This document shows, piece by piece, positions 58,327 to 64,000 of a DNA stretch of 64,000 nucleotides. Origin of the DNA: Earliella scabrosa (taxonomy: Eukaryota; Basidiomycota; Agaricomycetes; Polyporales; Polyporaceae); the NCBI GenBank assembly GCA_022605405.1, contig JABYQQ010000006.1, forward strand, positions 2,591,328-2,655,327, in the 5' to 3' direction. The notes beneath the pieces are model-generated. The model searched no databases. It saw only the letters and a program-made list of their open reading frames with translations, and was not told where the DNA came from. Each line of letters begins with the position of its first letter. Position 1 is the stretch's first letter. Made by a program: the position numbers and the translations under genes.

Positions 58327-59374
58327 ATGGTCTTGAAGAGACAATCTTCCCTGGGGCAGTCCGAGGACAACCGCGCTGAGAAACCACCCAAAATTCCACG
58401 CACGGCATTAGAAAGTGGTAAGCCACCTTGTAACCGTGAGCAGAGCGGCTACTCACATTGTAATTGACCGTCAAGTCACTGTCCACGGGATGCCGGTAGA
58501 CGATGTCGGGGCCAAACAGCTTAGCGTCGCTGGACCCCAGGCCAGTCATCTTGAGGGTGAGTCCACCAACCCTCTAGCCCTTCAGAAGAGCCTCACGTCG
58601 CCGCGGCCGCTGTCACGACCCGGCTGCGTGACGATAGAACAACCCACCACCATCGCCATGGAAGTGGTGGCTCTCCCCGCTACCCCCGCGCCGGCCAGCG
58701 CAGTCGCTACGGCGGGAAACGATGGCGGGGAAGGCGGCCCAGCGTCGGGCGGGATCCATACTGAACCGCTGAAGTTGGAAGACGCCCACGGCGCCCAAGA
58801 CCTGGACGCCACCCCCGGCCCCTCGGCCACCAGCGCGGGCCAGCCCATTTGGGCTGTCAGCCTGCTGGACGAGGGCGGCGGAACACCGCCATTGGGCAAA
58901 GACGTCAGCCACGCCCACGAGTACGGGAGCGGCCCACCCTCCGACGACCTCCAGACCGGCCCCTCTCCGGAGGACGGCCTAGAGACCACTGAAGGACGCA
59001 GCAGCACGGCGCAAGACCCGAGCGATCTGGGCGACCCCCCTGTCGTTAGCCCTGGGAGGAAGGATGATGAGGGCGTGACCCAGGGCCCCGGCGATGAGCT
59101 GGAGGATGGCCTTGGAGGACATTTCGACGATGGGGAAGAAAGCTCCGACGGTGGAGACCCCGCGGATGACGATGAACCCGACGATGAACCCCGGGATGGG
59201 ACCGCGGCGACGGCTTGGTGGGCACAGGACAACTTCGAGCTCGGGGAATGGTGGTGTAGCGTGGAATCCGACCTCAAGGCGTGGTGCTCCGAGGTCGACG
59301 CGCTGGATGTTGCGGTTGCCGGGCTACGTTCGGACATTGCCCAACTGGAGAAGGAAATGGAGATAGCGGCGTAG
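58327..59374 (+). CDS. Acidic orphan protein with C-terminal coiled coil
   Basis: Two exons, 58327-58417 and 58476-59374, give 329 residues. The junction codon (G|TC, Val) restores the long frame, which supports the splice. The N-terminus is basic (MVLKRQSSLGQSEDNRAEKP). The middle is rich in Gly, Pro, Asp and Glu (GDELEDGLGGHFDDGEESS). The end has WWAQDNFELGEWWCS and a predicted coiled coil (VAVAGLRSDIAQLEKEMEIA). It stops 24 bp before the foldback element. No family can be named; low-complexity composition makes a false gene possible, but the splice and the ordered C-terminus argue for a real one. Confidence 0.5.
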
Positions 59375-59391
59375 CTTCCCCAATGTAAACG

Positions 59392-62315
59392 TTGCGCGCA
59401 CCAGTAGTTTCCACTTTTGTAATACAAAACACCAGTACCCTGGTGCAATAATTATTAATTCTGTGGTGCATTGTAAAACAGTCCTGTACTATAATAATCC
59501 ATTGTAATACAACCCTCCAAGCATTATAAAACCCACAGGGGGCCAGGGGATATATTATAGCCTCCCCATTATAAAACCCCCTTGTTTGTTGTTATATAAT
59601 GTACTCATTGTATAATGACCTCTCAGTGATTATAAAACTTCGCATTTACAATGAGAGGACACATATTATAAAACCCCTGGGTGATTAGATCGTTGTAGAA
59701 CCATTATAAAACACCCCTAGAGCATCCAGATTAGATGATTGTAAAACTGTTATAAAACTTGCTATCATATCAGGCTGATTAGATGCTTGTATATCAATTG
59801 TAAAACTATGATCTAGATCATATGACTGATGGCACAGAAGCTTATCTAACGATCTGGGCGCTTTTTTGACGCCCAAATGCGGTAATGGCTGGTATGGGGG
59901 GGTTACTGACCTGCCCTATAGCTCCCTCAATACTGCACCTATTCCCATGGATGTGGGTGCAATAGATTCACATTTTTATACCCTATCAGATGGTGCAATG
60001 CTGGAAATGATTGATGGACTAATGGGGCAGCTATGCCCTGAATACTCTAGCAGCCCCCTAGCCAGGGGTATCTCTTGCCCTGCTTTAGGGTACCCAGGGC
60101 ACCTATGCTCATGAGCAAAATGCCATCATATAGGGATACTCAAGGGCTACTGGACGCATTTTTGTTCAGTGCGATACATGCAGTATTGATGGAGATATGA
60201 TGTATTTCATTTTCGCAAAAAGTGGCCACTTTGTTTGGTTCATTACTTGGGTACCCCTCTGTACCACACCACGCCTTTACCACCGCTGTGTAAAGATTGA
60301 GAAGGGCTTTCTAACGATATATCATACACCCCAAACCGTCCACCTCCACCCACCCTCTCCTCCTGACCCCCTTCCCATCAATACCCTCATATATCCCTTT
60401 AGGGGCATTGGATCAGCTTGCAACTTTAGAAGTATATACTAGACATATATTACAGTCTTTTCCAAAGACATGACATGCCAGAGGTGCCTACACCTTCCCG
60501 GTCATAGCAAACAATTTTGTGCATGCACATTGGATATTCTCTCTATATCTCAGCAACTAGATCATCAATAGCCATGCGGTTTTTTGCAGTCTTCTGGTGT
60601 ATTATTGCACTACCTATGTCTCAATTTTCAGCTTGCAGAAATGTGTGGATCTATCTGCATAATGCTATCAGTGGTGAACAGAGATAACCACTTGGTATTA
60701 GATCTAGTGTGCTGTACACCCCCATATGTTCAGATAGAGACCCCCTAAGTGCTCTGTACCGGATGCAAAAAGAATCATGGGAATTGGTTGAGTACTTGTG
60801 GTGATATGGCAAAAGAGGTGCTGGATGGCCATTTGTGAACTCTGCACAGCACATGCAGCTGCACTATTCACACAACTGCCTCCCGGCACATCTTTTAGCA
60901 TATCACCACAAGTACTCAACCATTTTCCATGATTGTTTTTGCATTCAATACAGAGCACTTAGGGGATCTCTATCTGAACCTATGGAGGTGTATATCACCC
61001 TAGATCTAATACCAAGTGGTTATCTCTGTTCACCACTGATAGGATTATGCAGACAGATCCACACATCTCTGAGGAATCAGAATTGGTACAGAGATAGCTC
61101 TACCATATAGTGACGGATTGCAAAAGACCGCTTGCCAATTGGTAATCTGGTTGTAGAGATATAGGAGGAACATGTAATGTGCATGCTGGAAATTGTTTGC
61201 TATGACCGGGAAGGTGTAGATAACTGTGGCATGTCATATCCTCAAAACAGACTGTAATATATGTCTAGTATATACTTCTAAAGTTGCAAGCTGATCCAAT
61301 GCCCCTAAAGGGATATATGAGGGTATTGATGGGAAGGGGGTCAGGAGGAGAGGGTGGGTGGAGGTGGACGGTTTGGGGTGTATGATATATCGTTAGAAAG
61401 CCCTTCTCAATCTTTACACAGCGGTGGTAAAGGCGTGGTGTGGTACAGAGGGGTACCCAAGTAATGAACCAAACAAAGTGGCCACTTTTTGCGAAAATGA
61501 AATACATCATATCTCCATCAATACTGCATGTATCGCACTGAACAAAAATGCGTCCAGTAGCCCTTGAGTATCCCTATATGATGGCATTTTGCTCATGAGC
61601 ATAGGTGCCCTGGGTACCCTAAAGCAGGGCAAGAGATACCCCTGGCTAGGGGGCTGCTAGAGTATTCAGGGCATAGCTGCCCCATTAGTCCATCAATCAT
61701 TTCCAGCATTGCACCATCGGATAGGGTATAAAAATGCGAATCTATTGCACCCACATCCATGGGAATAGGTGCAGTATTGAGGGAGCTATAGGGCAGGTCA
61801 GTAACCCCCCCATACCAGCCATTACCGCATTTGGGCGTCAAAAAAGCGCCCAGATCGTTAGATAAGCTTCTGTGCCATCAGTCATATGATCTAGATCATA
61901 GTTTTACAATTGATATACAAGCATCTAATCAGCCTGATATGATAGCAAGTTTTATAACAGTTTTACAATCATCTAATCTGGATGCTCTAGGGGTGTTTTA
62001 TAATGGTTCTACAACGATCTAATCACCCAGGGGTTTTATAATATGTGTCCTCTCATTGTAAATGCGAAGTTTTATAATCACTGAGAGGTCATTATACAAT
62101 GAGTACATTATATAACAACAAACAAGGGGGTTTTATAATGGGGAGGCTATAATATATCCCCTGGCCCCCTGTGGGTTTTATAATGCTTGGAGGGTTGTAT
62201 TACAATGGATTATTATAGTACAGGACTGTTTTACAATGCACCACAGAATTAATAATTATTGCACCAGGGTACTGGTGTTTTGTATTACAAAAGTGGAAAC
62301 TACTGGTGTTGCGCG
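59392..62315. repeat. 7-bp target-site duplication TTGCGCG flanking the foldback element
   Basis: ttgcgcg occurs at 59,392-59,398 immediately left of the element and again at 62,309-62,315 immediately right of it. Span given covers both copies and the element between. Confidence 0.8.
59399..62308. mobile_element. Giant palindromic (foldback) element, 2,910 bp
   Basis: The whole element is one inverted repeat centred at about 60,853.5. Paired coordinates sum to 121,707 throughout (59,399 with 62,308; 59,685 with 62,022; 60,197 with 61,510; 60,442 with 61,265). The outer roughly 1.05 kb of each arm is almost identical (single-base differences, e.g. atcagatgg against atccgatgg). The inner roughly 0.4 kb of each arm is clearly more diverged. 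Termini read CACCAGTAGTTTCCAC. The subterminal 400 bp carry many ttataaaac and ttgtaaaac motifs. Composition is markedly AT-rich against GC-rich flanks. No transposase is encoded; mirrored short frames are not protein-like. A non-autonomous DNA transposon mobilised in trans is the likeliest reading. Confidence 0.85.
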
Positions 62316-63260
62316 AGGTCTTCACCCGCTCTAATCTGGATGGGCAGTCTCGCGGACATGAAATCCTGCTGGCGACTGCCCGCGCGAGCGACGCGAAGTC
62401 AACCAGCTCCAGTGTTCGAGCGGGCTGGGTGGTGAGATCCCGGCCCGGGCGGAGCATGGGCATGCGTTGTACGTTGCGCGAGGTCGGCTGGAATGGTGCA
62501 ACCAAACCAGGGTGGGTGATATGTATGATCTGAGAACCAAGAGCCTCACCCGTCCGCCCCGCTCCCTCCGTAGCCAACACCGTGAGGCTGCACCTGTCAC
62601 TCCATCTCCTCAAGGATGAAATGTGCGCCCATTGGCACAAGTAGAGGAGGCCACTCACCTGGAGGCTTGTCCATGAGAGGCGTCAGGAACTGCAGAAGAC
62701 GGCGCATTGGCGTGTGACCTAGGGCCACCTTCCTCGCGTCGGGCGTGGTTGGAACAATCCGCTGACCCTCCGCGAAGGTGCGCTTCGCCACGATGCTGGA
62801 ACAGCACTCGCAGGTCCGCGAAGGGCTTGCGCCCCGTATCCGAAAGCAAGTAAAAAGAGGTATATGACCTGAGGTCACTTCCTCGCGTCGGGCGTGGTTG
62901 GAACAATCCGCTGACCCTCCGCGAAGGTGCGCTTCGCCACGATGCTGGAACAGCACTCGCAGGTCCGCGAAGGGCTGGCGCCCCGTGTCCCAGGTGTCGA
63001 AGGGCGTAAAGGCGACATAGACCGCGCGAGAGAGAGTTGAGCTGGCGGACAGACACAAATGTCCCGCTTAGCAATTGACGCCCAGCGCGAGATGTCCCGG
63101 CTAGTAAGCGGTGGCGCCAGCTCATCGCCTTTGTACGCCGCGCGCCCTCCGAATCCTTACTCCCGCCTCCACCTCCCCGACGCCCACGCACTCCTCTGGT
63201 GCGTGCATGTGTCCCGCTACTATGTCTGCTTACCAATGACACCACTCACACAGGGGGACG
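62309..63260. other. Flank of the foldback element with a 149-bp duplication, no supported gene
   Basis: The element's right flank continues gcgcgaggtc, also found near 62,476. A minus-strand frame (62,597-63,058) runs through both copies of the duplication but changes reading frame relative to the repeat, so one of the two translations must be accidental. No domain recognised. Confidence 0.4.
62713..63000 (+). repeat. Direct tandem duplication, about 149-bp unit, two copies
   Basis: ttcctcgcgtcgggcgtggt begins at 62,730 and again at 62,879. About 115 bp from there are nearly identical, and the preceding gacct...ggtcac segment also matches. The unit length is not a multiple of three. Confidence 0.85.
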
Positions 63261-64000
63261 ATGGCGCGAGTCCGGTCCCAGCGTCGCGCGGCTCCCGTGG
63301 TCTCCCAGTATCGACTTCGCTCGCAAACCAGATCCCAGGGCGCTGCCGCACCAGACGCGGCGTTGCCTCGCGCCCCCCAGGAGCAAAGTGACCCTCAACA
63401 ACACCCGGCGCCCTCGCGGTCTGCGGGGTCCACACCACGGCGCCCCCGCAAATCCACCCGACCCGCGAAGTCCACTGCAGCCTCCAAATTGACGCGCGCC
63501 CGCAAGCCCACCAGGGCGGGCAAGACCAGCTCAACCGCGGGCAAAAAAGGTCAGAAAGTCGCCGGGGAGGACAGTTCTTCCACCCCGGTCTCTCTCCCGG
63601 AGAATCGCCCCTTGTCACCTCCGCGCGTTGCCCCCAATCCCAACCACAGCCGTTCAGCCGCTAAGCAAAGACGGCAGTTCAACCTTACTGGCGACCTCGT
63701 GGAGCGCCACGCGCGCACCCTCGATCACGACACCGCCGTGGACGACCTGAGCGATCTGAGCGACACCGAGTACGTGTGTTGCCTCGTCTCCCATTCCGTG
63801 TATCTCATGTAGTGATACAGAAAGAGTTCGCGGTGGGGTCGCCGAACCGAGCCCACCAAGCTGAAGTTCATCCTGGGCGGGTTGAGCCGCCTGGCAGCGA
63901 ACCACATTCGTCAATCCCAGACCTGCTCGGCCACATGTGCGTACCGTCACCAGTCTGGTCATCCCGTGTTGACGGCTGGGATTCTAGATGTTTTGGAGCA
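63261..64000 (+). CDS. Basic Ser/Lys/Arg-rich protein, 5' part (runs off window)
   Basis: Exon 1 (63261-63769) starts MARVRSQRRAAPVVSQYRL and is rich in Arg, Lys, Ser and Pro with repeated K-S/P-T-R-A-x-K units. It ends at DLSDLSDTE. A 51-nt intron (GTACGT...ATACAG, 63770-63820) joins in frame to an exon beginning KSSRWGRRTEPTKLKFILGG that stays open to the last base. The composition suggests a disordered nuclear N-terminus. No domain is seen in the visible part. Confidence 0.55.

Noticed and set aside
59685..62022. Mirrored short frames of 63, 82 and 81 codons in the palindrome
   Set aside because: Their duplication follows from the inverted repeat; none has a domain or protein-like conservation.
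62597..63058. 153-codon minus-strand frame across the 149-bp duplication
   Set aside because: The two repeat copies are read in different frames, so conservation of protein sequence cannot support it.

Overview
The window looks like nuclear DNA of a filamentous basidiomycete, most likely an Agaricomycete. Genes carry many short introns (about 50-65 nt, GTRNGT...YAG). There are class I hydrophobins, a C2H2 regulator, a MYND protein, a KEL3-type kelch protein, an RCE1 CAAX protease and a fungal-type Helitron. No ribosomal RNA, convincing tRNA, CRISPR array or bacterial-style operon was seen. Taxonomy below class cannot be read from the sequence alone.

Layout. (1) 1-14.2 kb, plus strand: the tail of one single-pass membrane protein, a C2H2 zinc-finger gene, then four tandem copies of a Cys-rich single-pass membrane protein family (called here the RQAA/CNTV family). 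They are interleaved with an alpha/beta-hydrolase gene, its deleted pseudocopy and a relic tail. A tandem duplication of about 3-4 kb explains the second half of this array. (2) 14.3-24.4 kb: single-copy, housekeeping-like genes: KEL3-like kelch protein, two divergent class I hydrophobins (one with GTG where ATG is expected), RCE1 with an inverted-repeat element inside its first intron, and an unidentified gene. (3) 24.7-37.9 kb, minus strand: five more RQAA/CNTV genes with a MYND zinc-finger gene (containing a 9-nt microexon) among them. The left five copies read rightwards and the right five read leftwards, so the family forms a mirror-image array. The outermost copies in the window (1-540 and 36.4-37.9 kb) share a coiled-coil plus PPxY tail, while seven of the eight inner copies end in AEIQ or a near variant. 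(4) 38.5-45.7 kb, minus strand: a coding-intact Helitron encoding one predicted protein of about 2,336 residues (degenerate retropepsin-like domain, SAP-like modules, HUH/Y2 Rep and Pif1-type helicase). (5) 45.7-58 kb: repeat-rich accessory DNA with hairpins, an array of CAAATATTT motifs, a large minisatellite, a small gene, three tandem paralogues of an unidentified family, and a Lys/Glu-rich protein with a Zn2Cys6-like cluster. (6) 58.3-64 kb: an acidic orphan gene, then a 2,910-bp giant palindromic (foldback) element, 59,399-62,308, flanked by a 7-bp TTGCGCG duplication, then a 149-bp tandem duplication and a partial basic gene running off the window.

The most interesting items are the mirror-image array of Cys-rich membrane proteins with two conserved kinds of cytoplasmic tail (possible receptor or adaptor system, function unknown), the foldback element, and the Helitron with its unusual N-terminus. 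Gene models were spliced by eye, by matching GT-AG sites with reading frame and with conservation between paralogues. The true 5' ends (signal-peptide exons) of the membrane family are not resolved.
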